A stretch of DNA of 64,000 nucleotides from the NCBI RefSeq assembly GCF_026723765.1, contig NZ_CP113524.1, positions 4,117,501 through 4,181,500 on the forward strand. The letters run 5' to 3'. This stretch comes from Lacrimispora xylanolytica. GTDB taxonomy: Bacteria; Bacillota; Clostridia; Lachnospirales; Lachnospiraceae. This document shows positions 39,067 to 47,766 of the stretch, piece by piece (the stretch's first letter is position 1; each line of letters starts with the position of its first letter). A program made the position numbers and the translations under genes. The notes below the pieces were generated by a model. The model saw only the letters and a program-made list of their open reading frames with translations. It searched no databases and was not told where the DNA came from.

Positions 39067-40284
39067 ATGCTAAAAGCCAGATTCAGTCATGCTCTCACCC
39101 TTCTTGGAATCGCAGTAACTCAGGCGCTGGTAAGCTTTATCAACATAAACTTAGGATTATATAAGGTTTTTCCACAGGAAGTGTTCTTTCTTCTCACTAC
39201 CACCGCTATGATACTGATTCTGTTTGAGAATCAAACGGGTAAGAAAATCATGATCGCAATCTTTATGGACGGTCTTGGATACACCTCCAACTTTATCTTT
39301 CTTCCGCTGATTCAATATACTGCAAAACGAGTGGCCGGTCATCTGTTATGGTATGACCTCCTCTATGGTCTCTGCGATGGATTGACCATTCTATTCTTCG
39401 CTTTGGTTCTGGAATGGGTGGCAAGAAAATACAGGAATCTGAAAGGAGAAATCTCCCTCGAAGGAAATATTTATCTCCTTTTACTGTCCTGCTTTATCAA
39501 ATACTCTGTGATTTATTACGGAACCAGAAGTATGGCCTCTGATAACAGTCTTTGGACAAACCTTCTCATTACACTTGCCGCCATAGCCGGAGTGATCCTT
39601 CTGCTGTTCTCTCTCTATTACGTAGATCGCAGGCTGGTATTGGCTCTGGAAAAACAGCAAAACCTGTTTCTGGAGCGACAGATGACGGCCTGGAAAGAGG
39701 AAGAAAAGCAGTTGTCCTCATTTCGTCATGATTTTAAGAACCATATGCTTTGCATTAAAAATCTCATAAGCGACGGAAAAGAGACAGAAGCGCTGGAGTA
39801 TCTTAATTCCATGACGCATACAGTCAATTCCTTATCTCCTCATATTTCCACAGGAAATGTTTACGCAGATGCCATAATCAGAGAAAAGCTGGTCCTGGCA
39901 CAGGCAGAGGGAATTCAACTGGAAACCGATCTCATCTTTCCGCCCTCTGAGATGCTGTCTCCCATGGACTTATGCATCATATTAAGCAATGCTCTTGACA
40001 ATGCCCTGGAAGCATGCTCAAGGCTGTCAGAAAAGGAAACAAAAGCCGTACAAGCTGTCTCCTATGTCCGTCATTCCTGTCTGATGATTGAAATTAAGAA
40101 CCCTCTCCCCTCCCCCAAACTGGATAGAGCCGATATTTTTGTGTCAACAAAGGAAGATTCCAGACTTCACGGTATTGGTCTCACAAATATCCATCAGGCC
40201 GTAGAACGCTGCCACGGAACTCTGTCATTATCTGCCCAGGATAATATCTTTCATTTTTCCCTCATGATCCCTTTAACTCTTTAA
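39067..40284 (+). CDS. GHKL sensor histidine kinase (AgrC-like)
   Basis: 405 aa from ATG 39067. About six membrane helices (~1-195) are followed by a cytoplasmic kinase: acceptor His in SSFRHDFKNHMLCIKNLI, N box ILSNALDNALEACS and G box HGIGLTNIHQAVE. Partner of the LytTR regulator. ATG 39067 has no ribosome site. The frame is open upstream to an AAAGGAGGG site (39001-39009) followed by ATA at 39016, which would add 17 residues and complete the first helix (IYSLFSVLIEYHFLNRM). The true start may therefore be 39016. Confidence 0.85.
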   Translation: MLKARFSHALTLLGIAVTQALVSFININLGLYKVFPQEVFFLLTTTAMILILFENQTGKKIMIAIFMDGLGYTSNFIFLPLIQYTAKRVAGHLLWYDLLYGLCDGLTILFFALVLEWVARKYRNLKGEISLEGNIYLLLLSCFIKYSVIYYGTRSMASDNSLWTNLLITLAAIAGVILLLFSLYYVDRRLVLALEKQQNLFLERQMTAWKEEEKQLSSFRHDFKNHMLCIKNLISDGKETEALEYLNSMTHTVNSLSPHISTGNVYADAIIREKLVLAQAEGIQLETDLIFPPSEMLSPMDLCIILSNALDNALEACSRLSEKETKAVQAVSYVRHSCLMIEIKNPLPSPKLDRADIFVSTKEDSRLHGIGLTNIHQAVERCHGTLSLSAQDNIFHFSLMIPLTL

Positions 40285-40400
40285 AACCGGGGAGTTATGA
40301 CCCGTTTACTTCTGTAAATGTACCGTTTACAACATGCCTCTTATATTGATGGACCTATATCCGACAAATTACATAGAAAATAAAGTCAGGAGGGTATGTT

Positions 40401-41144
40401 ATGAATATCAGTACGCTCAGTTCGAACGCTGGTGGACTTAATATCCAGTCCATAAACCGTTCGGCTGCAACGAAGAACGAGGCCTTAAATGGGATTAAAG
40501 CAGAAAAGACAGGAACCGATGTGGCCACAATTTCTCCCGCAGGGAAAAAGCAAAGCATGATCGAACAGTTGATGAAACAAAAGGAATATTTGCAGGAACG
40601 AAAACAGTCCTTAATTGATTCTGCTGCAGAAAATGGATCAACCGACCTGGAACAGCAGCTGAAAGAATACGAACAGCAGATGAAGGACATTGATGAACAG
40701 ATTACGAAGCTTCAAACGGAGGACAGGGAAAAGAAAGAATCTGATGATACCACTGGCATGATTTATGAAAAACCAAAAACAAAAGAAGAAGTCGAAACAG
40801 ATCAGTTAAATGGCTTAACCGCTTTATCTAGTGGAACAGACCAGACAGAGGTACTCTCTTCCGTAAAAGGCAAGTTAGATGGACAGATAAATGTAATGAC
40901 TGCTGAATTCCACTCCATAAACGGAAGCACGGAATCTAAATTAGAAAAAATCAGTGAGCTAAAGAGCCGTTCCCAAAAAATATCTTCAGATATCGCAGAA
41001 AAACTTGGAGATTCCTTAGACGCAATATCCAGCAGAAATGAAGATATCATAAAGCTGGAACCTGAAGCTGTTACAGCCGAAAAGGTTACATCATTAACCG
41101 CCGACTCCCTGGAACAGTCAGAATCAAATATTTCCCAAGCTTAA
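40401..41144 (+). CDS. Coiled-coil protein resembling FlxA-like proteins
   Basis: 247 aa, soluble, no signal peptide. Ser/Asn-rich N-terminus with VATISPAGKK near residue 45, then a strong coiled coil (~52-110; LMKQKEYLQERKQ, LEQQLKEYEQQMKD) and a second helical half (~160-230). The TISPxGK string followed by coiled coil is seen in FlxA-like and related flagellum-associated proteins, but similarity is weak. Its start has a CAGGAGGG site, and it has its own terminator. Function not assigned. Confidence 0.6.
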   Translation: MNISTLSSNAGGLNIQSINRSAATKNEALNGIKAEKTGTDVATISPAGKKQSMIEQLMKQKEYLQERKQSLIDSAAENGSTDLEQQLKEYEQQMKDIDEQITKLQTEDREKKESDDTTGMIYEKPKTKEEVETDQLNGLTALSSGTDQTEVLSSVKGKLDGQINVMTAEFHSINGSTESKLEKISELKSRSQKISSDIAEKLGDSLDAISSRNEDIIKLEPEAVTAEKVTSLTADSLEQSESNISQA

Positions 41145-41178
41145 TAAAATACCCTGATGGTCAGGTACAGCCTAAAAA

Positions 41179-41232
41179 GAGACACCTGTTTGGTGCCTCT
41201 TTGATAAATTAGATACACCAAACAGGTGTCTC
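41179..41232. terminator. Bidirectional terminator at the left edge of the accessory island
   Basis: GAGACACCTGTTTGGTG (41179-41195) and its exact complement CACCAAACAGGTGTCTC (41216-41232) form a 17-bp perfect stem. On the minus strand it is followed by TTTTT and directly abuts the 44-aa ORF stop. On the plus strand a T-run follows after 8 bases. A competing shorter hairpin (AAAGAG-CACC/GGTG-CTCTTT, 41176-41202) shares its left arm. Confidence 0.8.
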
Positions 41233-41365
41233 AATATAATTTTTTAATTTTAAATCTATCTCTTTGCTTATAGCTGTGACTTTTACTATTATAAAACAAA
41301 AAAGTGTCTATATATTCTAGTGCTCTTTTTATAATATTAATTATTTGCACAACAACGTTTATCAT
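41231..41365 (-). CDS. Small 44-aa peptide, hydrophobic then basic
   Basis: ATG at 41365 has a strong AAAGGAG site. The first 24 residues (MINVVVQIINII then KRALEYIDTFLF) are hydrophobic/amphipathic, and the last 20 are rich in Lys and Arg (YKQRDRFKIKKLY end). The stop lies at the foot of a perfect terminator, so this is a well-formed last cistron. It is 58 bp after a membrane-protein gene in the same direction. A longer frame back to 41446 overlaps that gene and has no ribosome site. Function unknown; toxin-like, peptide effector or membrane partner are possible. Confidence 0.55.
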   Translation of the reverse strand: MINVVVQIINIIKRALEYIDTFLFYNSKSHSYKQRDRFKIKKLY

Positions 41366-41423
41366 AGCTACTTCATCTCCTTTGTAATTATACATATGTG
41401 CTAATACACTAATGTATTCGTGA

Positions 41424-42437
41424 TTACGAAAAATAGCTTGCAACAATGTTACATACTACATCAAAAAAAAATGTAAAAGCTATATTTCCTACTATTTTTA
41501 ACTTTTTGTGCTTAATTCTTTTTTCAACCTTTTTACAAATTTTACTGTCACCATTAGTAATATTAAAAGTATGACTATCGCCTTTCGAACGAAGAGTTGA
41601 AAAAACAATATTTGCTATGACCTCGAAAATTTTATATGTAACCATACATATAAGTATTCCAAATATAAAATTATTAAAAAGCTCTCCAAATTCACTGATA
41701 GATATCTCTCCAATAGATTTTACATCTAAATTTGACACTTGTTTATCAAGCCAATTGATTAAATGCCATGCAACAATAATTACTGAAATATAATTTATAG
41801 CATAAGCTATTAATCTGCTGTATTTTTTCAATGTATTATACATTTTATGTTGTTCTAAATCAGCAGTCTCTAAACCGTCTTGCCATAATTCAACAATTCT
41901 TAATAGCTCATCTCCCAAAATTGAATTTATAAAATCTACACGTGCCACAATAGCGCAAGTTTCTTGATCCATTTTATCAATTTCTTCCAATTTTCCTGAA
42001 ATAACTAAATTAAGCATTTCTTCTGGTCTAATTCCATCAGCAAGTCTTACAGTCAAAGTATGCTTTTGAGGAAGCGGAAACTGTGGCAAATTTATATTGA
42101 ATTCCCACACTATAAGAATACTGTTAATGGATTTTTCTATTTTAAAATCATATTGTTCAAAAGTTGCCCAGCTATCAAATTCAATTATTTCATTACCTTT
42201 AAGATTTACAATAACATTAATACGGAAACCATCATTATCATAATGTGCTTTAAATTTTTCAGTAATTTTATAATTCAGATTTTTTATATCCTGCATATTT
42301 ATTACTACATTATTATCAAATAATTTAGATTTACAATCTGGTTTTGCATTCATTGCATAATACAAGGACTGATAACTTTTTACAAGGTATTCAGTGTCTG
42401 GTATCTGCATAATTTGTACATCTTTATTTTCACTCAT
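41424..42437 (-). CDS. Hypothetical protein with C-terminal membrane domain
   Basis: 337 aa from ATG 42437 (GGGG site, 9 nt). Residues 1-190 are soluble with alternating beta-like stretches and match no family I know. Residues ~215-337 hold three membrane segments (INYISVIIVAWHLINW, FIFGILICMVTYKIF, IAFTFFFDVVCNIVA) with a basic loop between the last two. Codons are AT-rich compared with the flanking housekeeping genes, in line with acquisition. Forms a two-gene unit with the 44-aa peptide. Confidence 0.65.
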   Translation of the reverse strand: MSENKDVQIMQIPDTEYLVKSYQSLYYAMNAKPDCKSKLFDNNVVINMQDIKNLNYKITEKFKAHYDNDGFRINVIVNLKGNEIIEFDSWATFEQYDFKIEKSINSILIVWEFNINLPQFPLPQKHTLTVRLADGIRPEEMLNLVISGKLEEIDKMDQETCAIVARVDFINSILGDELLRIVELWQDGLETADLEQHKMYNTLKKYSRLIAYAINYISVIIVAWHLINWLDKQVSNLDVKSIGEISISEFGELFNNFIFGILICMVTYKIFEVIANIVFSTLRSKGDSHTFNITNGDSKICKKVEKRIKHKKLKIVGNIAFTFFFDVVCNIVASYFS

Positions 42438-42667
42438 ATAACTTATCCCCTTTTCTTCCATCATACACCATATTTTACCAAAAGAAAACACCCAACCGTT
42501 AAAAAACGACAGGTATTTTACAAGAGGAGATTAGTATAAATTGAAATCGAGTTTTTATAAGTAATTCTTAATCACTGCTTTCTATTCGATTTGAAAAGCC
42601 ATGAAGAAAACATAAGAACGTCGGCTTTAATCAGCCGCCAAGCTGTTACACCTGGCAGCTGCGCAAA

Positions 42668-43093
42668 TTACTTCATTCCGTAGATTCTTAAAATAGCTAC
42701 TTCATCACGTCCATTGTTTACGCCTGTAACCGTGTCAGCACCGATTGACACATTGTCGCATACAAATGTAGATTCATCAATAAAATGCCATATAATTCTC
42801 CAACGATAGCAATGGTTATCTTTGTAATAAACATTCATCAACTTATCATGCTTTGCGGTTAATGAATCACTAGTATAAAGGATAAATTCATGTTTTTCAA
42901 CGTTACTGCCATCTATACGAGAACCATATACTACAACTAATGCCTTATAGTCTGTAAGTGGTTTCTGAAGCTTATAATCTTTACTTTCAGTATCGGCTGT
43001 TCCATCAAATAAAATATCTGCATCAGAAAAGCCAGAACTATCCTTTTTGCCACAGCAACCACAATTCACAACAATATTATTACTTCCACACAT
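42668..43093 (-). CDS. Phage-tail-like protein 3
   Basis: 141 aa, GGGAGG site upstream. Cys-rich N-terminus (CGCCGKKD), then ADILFDGTADT, DYKALVVVYGS and an ending ILRIYGMK. The pattern (LFDG...T, a beta-sandwich, C-terminal IYG-[IM]-K) is found in short tail-fibre or baseplate-appended proteins of clostridial phages. No capsid, portal or terminase genes accompany it. Third gene of a leftward cassette with the two proteins below. The 230-bp spacer after it shows only a weak CGGCT/AGCCG hairpin. Confidence 0.55.
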   Translation of the reverse strand: MCGSNNIVVNCGCCGKKDSSGFSDADILFDGTADTESKDYKLQKPLTDYKALVVVYGSRIDGSNVEKHEFILYTSDSLTAKHDKLMNVYYKDNHCYRWRIIWHFIDESTFVCDNVSIGADTVTGVNNGRDEVAILRIYGMK

Positions 43094-43163
43094 ATTTTTT
43101 CCCTCCCGTTATTTTACTTCTTATAAATCAATCACCAAATAATGTTTCAGGCAACCGTATGGG

Positions 43164-43571
43164 TTATTTCTTTGTGTATTCCAGAACTACATAAGCTGTA
43201 CTACCAGAATAAGTTCCATTAGTGTTAATAAAATTATAATATACGTTTTCAGAATCTGCATTATAGAACATATTTACTGCTGTAAATAAGCCGCTTGGTC
43301 GGTTATAGGAAGTCTGTAATATCATATGATCCGCAACTGTTTTACCAATTGCATTTCCGTACAAATTAATTAATTGATTAATTTTAAGATCGGATACATT
43401 TGCAAATGAAATACCGTTACCACTATCATTTGCAAGCTTTCCAGTAATTACCTTTCTGTAAATCGGCTTACCATCTACCCATGTACCAATCTCAATTTCG
43501 TCAAAGGAATAAACATCTTTAGAATTCCCATCACATTCTGCAAGCTGAATACAATATTTTTTGTCTAACAT
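43164..43571 (-). CDS. Phage-tail-like protein 2 (paralogue of protein 1)
   Basis: 135 aa, GAGGACTTATT before the ATG. It shares with the next gene an N-terminal C-x-Q-[LM] motif, the block GTWVDGKPIYRKVI (residues ~30-43) and the ending VLEYTKK. The middle, which carries most of the divergence, is likely a beta-rich tip domain. Such W-x-DGKPIYRK modules occur in clostridial phage tail and host-recognition proteins. Confidence 0.55.
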   Translation of the reverse strand: MLDKKYCIQLAECDGNSKDVYSFDEIEIGTWVDGKPIYRKVITGKLANDSGNGISFANVSDLKINQLINLYGNAIGKTVADHMILQTSYNRPSGLFTAVNMFYNADSENVYYNFINTNGTYSGSTAYVVLEYTKK

Positions 43572-43620
43572 AATAAGTCCTCGCTTTCATAAATTTTAGT
43601 TAAATGCCAATATAAAAGCA

Positions 43621-44055
43621 TTATTTCTTTGTGTATTCGATAATTACAAAGGCCTTATAGAATTCCGGTGGATAAGTAGCAGCACTGTCCATGGTTATCG
43701 AAACACCAACCACTCCAGTAGTTTTGTTATAGTTCACATATGCATTACTTCCATATTTTACAGAACTAAATGAAACCGGCATCTCAAGTTCCTGTTTCAT
43801 AATAGCGTTATAAGCAGTAATTTCTCCTCTTAAATCAACTACAGTATCAATGTCTTCAATAATTCCCATTGTCCAAGAGCCAGTATATGATGTAAAATCG
43901 CTCTTTTTAATCACCTTCCGGTAAATGGGCTTTCCATCAATCCACTTGCCGCATACAGTCTCTTCTGTAAAATAAGCATTGTCTGCCGCAGTACCACCGT
44001 TGCCACCACAACCATCACCGCACCTTACCATCTGTAAACAAAATCTGTCTTCCAT
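43621..44055 (-). CDS. Phage-tail-like protein 1
   Basis: 144 aa from ATG 44055, preceded by GAGGAGG; the longer frame to 44106 is Ser-rich and lacks a site. FCLQMVRCGDGCGGNGG at the N-terminus, then GKWIDGKPIYRKVI and a C-terminus VIIEYTKK, all shared with protein 2. First gene of the cassette. A promoter lies at 44253-44281, with a terminator hairpin in between. Confidence 0.55.
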   Translation of the reverse strand: MEDRFCLQMVRCGDGCGGNGGTAADNAYFTEETVCGKWIDGKPIYRKVIKKSDFTSYTGSWTMGIIEDIDTVVDLRGEITAYNAIMKQELEMPVSFSSVKYGSNAYVNYNKTTGVVGVSITMDSAATYPPEFYKAFVIIEYTKK

Positions 44056-44187
44056 AAATAAATCCTCCTCTATTTGTTTTCCAGAACTACTACTACTGGA
44101 TAACATTATTGTAAATCAGCCATAAGCCCATTAACAGGACACGAATAGGATGCGGTTTGCCCACTTTGGGCCAAATTTTATACGCAA

Positions 44188-44222
44188 AAACGCCCATCAA
44201 GACTTAATCAAGATAGGCGTTT
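44188..44222 (-). terminator. Leader terminator upstream of the tail-like cassette
   Basis: On the minus strand AAACGCC (44222-44216) pairs with GGCGTTT (44194-44188), followed by TTTTTGC. It sits about 25 bp past the predicted transcript start and 130 bp before the first gene, so most transcripts would end as a ~60-nt RNA. Confidence 0.55.
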
Positions 44223-44252
44223 CCAAATTTATGCAGTTTTGTATAATATACT

Positions 44253-44281
44253 ATTATAACTCCTCTATATTGCCACGTCAA
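44253..44281 (-). promoter_or_regulatory. Strong sigma-A promoter of the tail-like cassette
   Basis: On the minus strand TTGACG (44281-44276), exactly 17 bp, TATAAT (44258-44253). Near-consensus. Confidence 0.7.
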
Positions 44282-44398
44282 CGGCAGCTTTATGACACGC
44301 TTGTCAATCCCCTTAATCCAGCACGATGGCATCTGCTCCAAACAGATAAACACTTAGAATGCTGGTAAGATCAGATATCCAACGCCATATAGTCCTTC

Positions 44399-45451
44399 CT
44401 ACACAAGGCCAAGGCAACCTACGACAACGCCGGTCAAAAGTTTACCCCCCCCTCAGAGATCAGTTTCTCGGATTATATTGATTATTGTTATGATAAACAC
44501 GTTTGTATTAATGGAACCATTAATACCAGAAATGGGTATAAGAATATCATTGAAAGGCACATCAAGCCTACACTCGGAAAATATTTCCTATAGTCATTGA
44601 GCAGTGATGTCCTCCAAGATTTTGTTAACTCTATGAAGAAAAAAGGACTTTCTAAAAATACAGTTAAATACATCAAATCATGTACTTCCAGTGCATTAAG
44701 CTACACCGTTTCTCCCTGCCGTTATATTTCTGTCTCTCCCATGATAGGCGTACGGTTACCGGTATATAAAAAAGAGCCCAAAAAAGAGTATATCATCAAC
44801 AATAGTTATTATAAAAAATTGTTTATTATTTTCCTCCGGGGTCAAACTTTTACATACCTTTTATGATCGGATATTATACCAGTGTCCGCTTAAATGTATG
44901 CTTTGGCCTAACCTGGACGGATATAGACTTAAAATAAGACTATCACTATACGTCGACAGCTATCGCACGTTTCTAAGCAATGGTGCTTTTCTTCCTTGAA
45001 AACACCAACCTCTTACCGCACGATATTGTTCGGAGATTCGCTTCATACCGCCTTAAGAGCTGAAAATAGGCTGCAGTCAGAAAACCGGTTAAAATATGGA
45101 GAATATTATTATAAACATTACCTCACAGATTCCGGAATAGTAATCACGCAAGAATTCTTAAGCATCGATGAAATCGATTTCGTCTGCCGACAGGAAAACG
45201 GAAAGCTGTACACCTCAGAGAGCATGAAGAACGCTATTAAGGCTGGCCACGATAAGATAGGTATTAAGGAATTCCATTTTCATAGTCTTAGACATACACA
45301 CGCAACAATATTGGCCTCCCACATTTCCAATCCCGCTATTGTGCAAAAGCGGCTTGGGCATTCTGATATTGAAACAACAATGAAATACTATATTTTCGAT
45401 GTAGAACTTGGAGATCAAAACGCAGTAAATATTTATGAGGAATTCGCATAA
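44399..45451 (+). pseudogene. Decayed tyrosine integrase (Tn916/phage type)
   Basis: A site-specific recombinase broken into at least three frames. The arm/SAM-like part starts near 44399 (KATYDNAGQKFTPP, NIIERHIKPTLGKYF) and meets an amber stop at 44591. The same frame continues (VLQDFVNSMKKKGLSKNTVK) until ~44830, where a frameshift moves it to MIGYYTSVRLNVCFGLTW, followed by more stops. The catalytic part resumes at 44996 (KTPTSYRTILFGDSLH ... HSLRHTHATILA ... LGHSDIETTMKYY) and keeps the R-x-x-H, GH and Tyr residues. It is inactive, and marks the accessory island as a former mobile element. Confidence 0.85.
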
Positions 45452-45540
45452 TTTATCTACTACTTATAAAAAGCGTAGACAAGAGGTAGTCAAATATGTG
45501 CTTTTTAGTACCCCGGGCGCTTATAAGTCTCTTGTTTCTG

Positions 45541-46254
45541 TTATCTTGCATTTAAATATTCCATGATCCCCATATGTATCGTCCAGGCCAGACGGTCCTG
45601 GTATTCGTCTGAATTTAGCAGACCGGCTTCCTTCCAGTTGGTCAAAAATCCGCATTCCACAATAACAATAGGAGTTTTTACATGAAGCAGTAGATAGTAG
45701 TTATCATTGGGTTTGGCAAGTCTGGTATTTTTATCTCCCAGAACGTAATCAAACCGTTCCTGCAGAATCTCGGCCAGCCGTTTTCCCTTATCTGACCGCT
45801 TATAATAAAACACCTGACCTCCGGAAATCTCTTCCTGGTGATAACTGTTTTGATGAATGCTGACGGTAAGGTCCGGACTCGTATCATTAATAATGTCACA
45901 TCGCTTGGTCATATCCGCCATCTTCTTTTTGCTGTCCCGTTCCGTATATAAACCATTGTCATTCTTTCTGGTAAGAACCACGTCAACGTCCGAGGCTTCC
46001 AGATATTTTTTCAGACGATATGCGATCTGCAGATTGATATCCTTTTCCAGAGTCCCATCAACTCCGATTTTACCCGGGTCGTTTCCTCCGTGTCCGGCAT
46101 CGATGACAACCACTGGCTTTTCCTTTCCAGCCTTCACACTGACTCCAGCCGTCATTTTCCCGGCCTGACTTGATATGACATATACTAATACAAGCAAAAT
46201 CACCGCCATAAACGGTTCCCATTTTTTTAATTTCACATTTTCTACCTGATACAC
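45541..46254 (-). CDS. cwlD: N-acetylmuramoyl-L-alanine amidase (CwlD-like)
   Basis: Zinc amidase (Amidase_3) of 237 aa with an N-terminal TM/signal anchor (~16-32). Metal ligands are visible in VVIDAGHGGNDPG (His), the Glu of TLEKDINLQIA and VSIHQNSY (His); the catalytic Glu is in IVIVECGFLTN. Single-domain amidases with this anchor act like CwlD, making muramic-delta-lactam in the spore cortex, although vegetative wall turnover is possible. Start ATG 46254 has no clear ribosome site. Codon use is normal, so it lies outside the island. Confidence 0.85.
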   Translation of the reverse strand: MYQVENVKLKKWEPFMAVILLVLVYVISSQAGKMTAGVSVKAGKEKPVVVIDAGHGGNDPGKIGVDGTLEKDINLQIAYRLKKYLEASDVDVVLTRKNDNGLYTERDSKKKMADMTKRCDIINDTSPDLTVSIHQNSYHQEEISGGQVFYYKRSDKGKRLAEILQERFDYVLGDKNTRLAKPNDNYYLLLHVKTPIVIVECGFLTNWKEAGLLNSDEYQDRLAWTIHMGIMEYLNAR

Positions 46255-46314
46255 ATTCTTAATGAATTATATCTTCCTGTGAAATAAAAAAGAACCAGTT
46301 AAGACGACTTTCCG

Positions 46315-47733
46315 TCATTCTTTGTCCAGCAGATTATAGTCCTTTGTCCCATCAGAGGTAATCCATTGCACATACTCTGAAAGAATGCTCTGATAGCCCT
46401 CTTCCAGCCACATCCCATAGCCTGCCTTTTGCATCACCTTATCCCGTATGGAATAGACCTTTCCCGACGTACATGCCACATTAAGCTCTGCATAAACCTT
46501 CGCCATCTGGTCTCTTTGGTACTTGGTAAGATTCTTTAACACATCCCGGCGGTCAAATTCATCCTGAGCCTGATTATAGAATACTTTACTTAAAAACTGC
46601 TTTCCATATGTATCAAAGTTCAATAGATTCTTATCCCTGTTCCCTGTTTTTTCCGCCCACGCTTTCATATCCAGGGCTTTTGTATGGTAGCGGAAGCCCC
46701 CATCTTTTTTATACTCCAGCACTCCATACTGGCAGGGCGGGGTGGCCAGGGAACTGGTGACGATTTCATCGATTCCGGAATCTTTGGCTGACTTCATATA
46801 ATGCTGGACATGAAGGTGACCGCTTAGATAAAGAGGGACTTCCCAGCTTTCCAACTGATCAATCAGCTGTTCACTGTGCTCAATGGTGCAATCCTGTAAA
46901 TATACCTCACTTTCATCAAGAAGGTTGTGGTGACTTACAGGAAGCACCTGCATCCCAAGCTCATGGGCCTCCTCCATCTGCTCTTCGATCCAGTCATAGG
47001 TATCATCCTTTATCATGCCTCCAACCAGGTTTTTTGGCTCGTACTGACAGCTGTCAAGCATGAATGCCCTGGTGGTATCGTTGATCTGATAAACATAGCT
47101 AAGAGAGGCGGTATCCCGGCTGACTGCCTCATTATAGCCAAAATCCTCATAAATCTCCTCAAATTCTTGAGAAGTAATGGATTCAGCTTTTTCTACAGTA
47201 TCTCCTGCAAATCTGGCCGCCAACTGATTATTGATATCGTGATTTCCTGGAATCACGATGACTGGAATGCCTGCCTCTTCTATCTCATACAGCTTAGATG
47301 CAAATTCCTCATGGCTTTCTTTTTCTCCGTTATAGGTTAAGTCACCGCTTAATATGACCAGATCCGGCCTTTCTTCCTTTACTTCCTCAATAAAGGCATC
47401 CGTGATTTCCCAAACATACTGCATCACCTTTCCGTCTCCGTGATCCACGGTATACTGAAAGCTTTTTTGAAAATCCGTCAAATCTCTTGCAAGATAATGC
47501 ATATCGGTAGCAATCGCAATTTTCACACCTGGTTCCTCTTCTGCCTCCGGTGTTTCAGCTTCTGTGGTCTGCTGGGTGTCCTTTGTTGTGGGGATTTCTG
47601 TGGTGGGAGCTTTCGTTTCCCTCCTGCTCTCCTCACTCTCCTTCGTGTTTTCCGGCACCTGCTCCTTAAGGGAACATCCTGCTGTCACACATACAGCCAC
47701 TATGACTGCTGCCAATATGAACCTCTTCTTCAT
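46315..47733 (-). CDS. Metallophosphoesterase lipoprotein
   Basis: Extracytoplasmic calcineurin-like phosphoesterase, 472 aa. The lipoprotein signal ends VTAGC at residue ~20, followed by a Thr/Glu-rich linker. Metal motifs are in order: IATDMHYLAR (D-x-H), VILSGDLTYNG, VIPGNHDINN, VSHHNLLD and LSGHLHVQH. A C-terminal helical ~120 residues follow. Substrate unknown. It has an AGGAAGG site and lies between two envelope genes in the same direction (33 bp after the GH18 gene). Confidence 0.88.
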   Translation of the reverse strand: MKKRFILAAVIVAVCVTAGCSLKEQVPENTKESEESRRETKAPTTEIPTTKDTQQTTEAETPEAEEEPGVKIAIATDMHYLARDLTDFQKSFQYTVDHGDGKVMQYVWEITDAFIEEVKEERPDLVILSGDLTYNGEKESHEEFASKLYEIEEAGIPVIVIPGNHDINNQLAARFAGDTVEKAESITSQEFEEIYEDFGYNEAVSRDTASLSYVYQINDTTRAFMLDSCQYEPKNLVGGMIKDDTYDWIEEQMEEAHELGMQVLPVSHHNLLDESEVYLQDCTIEHSEQLIDQLESWEVPLYLSGHLHVQHYMKSAKDSGIDEIVTSSLATPPCQYGVLEYKKDGGFRYHTKALDMKAWAEKTGNRDKNLLNFDTYGKQFLSKVFYNQAQDEFDRRDVLKNLTKYQRDQMAKVYAELNVACTSGKVYSIRDKVMQKAGYGMWLEEGYQSILSEYVQWITSDGTKDYNLLDKE

Positions 47734-47766
47734 GACATGACCTTCCTGTCTCTAACTCTCATTCGT

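Noticed and set aside
38312-40284. Full agr quorum system
   Set aside because: No AgrB protease or AgrD peptide frame is found on either side of the AgrA/AgrC-like pair.
40345-40372. Flagellar sigma (sigma-D/28) promoter, CCGACAAA
   Set aside because: The -10-like block lacks a TAAA -35 at the right distance.
41145-45540. Attachment-site direct repeats bounding the island
   Set aside because: No convincing repeat longer than ~9 bp could be matched between the two edges by eye.
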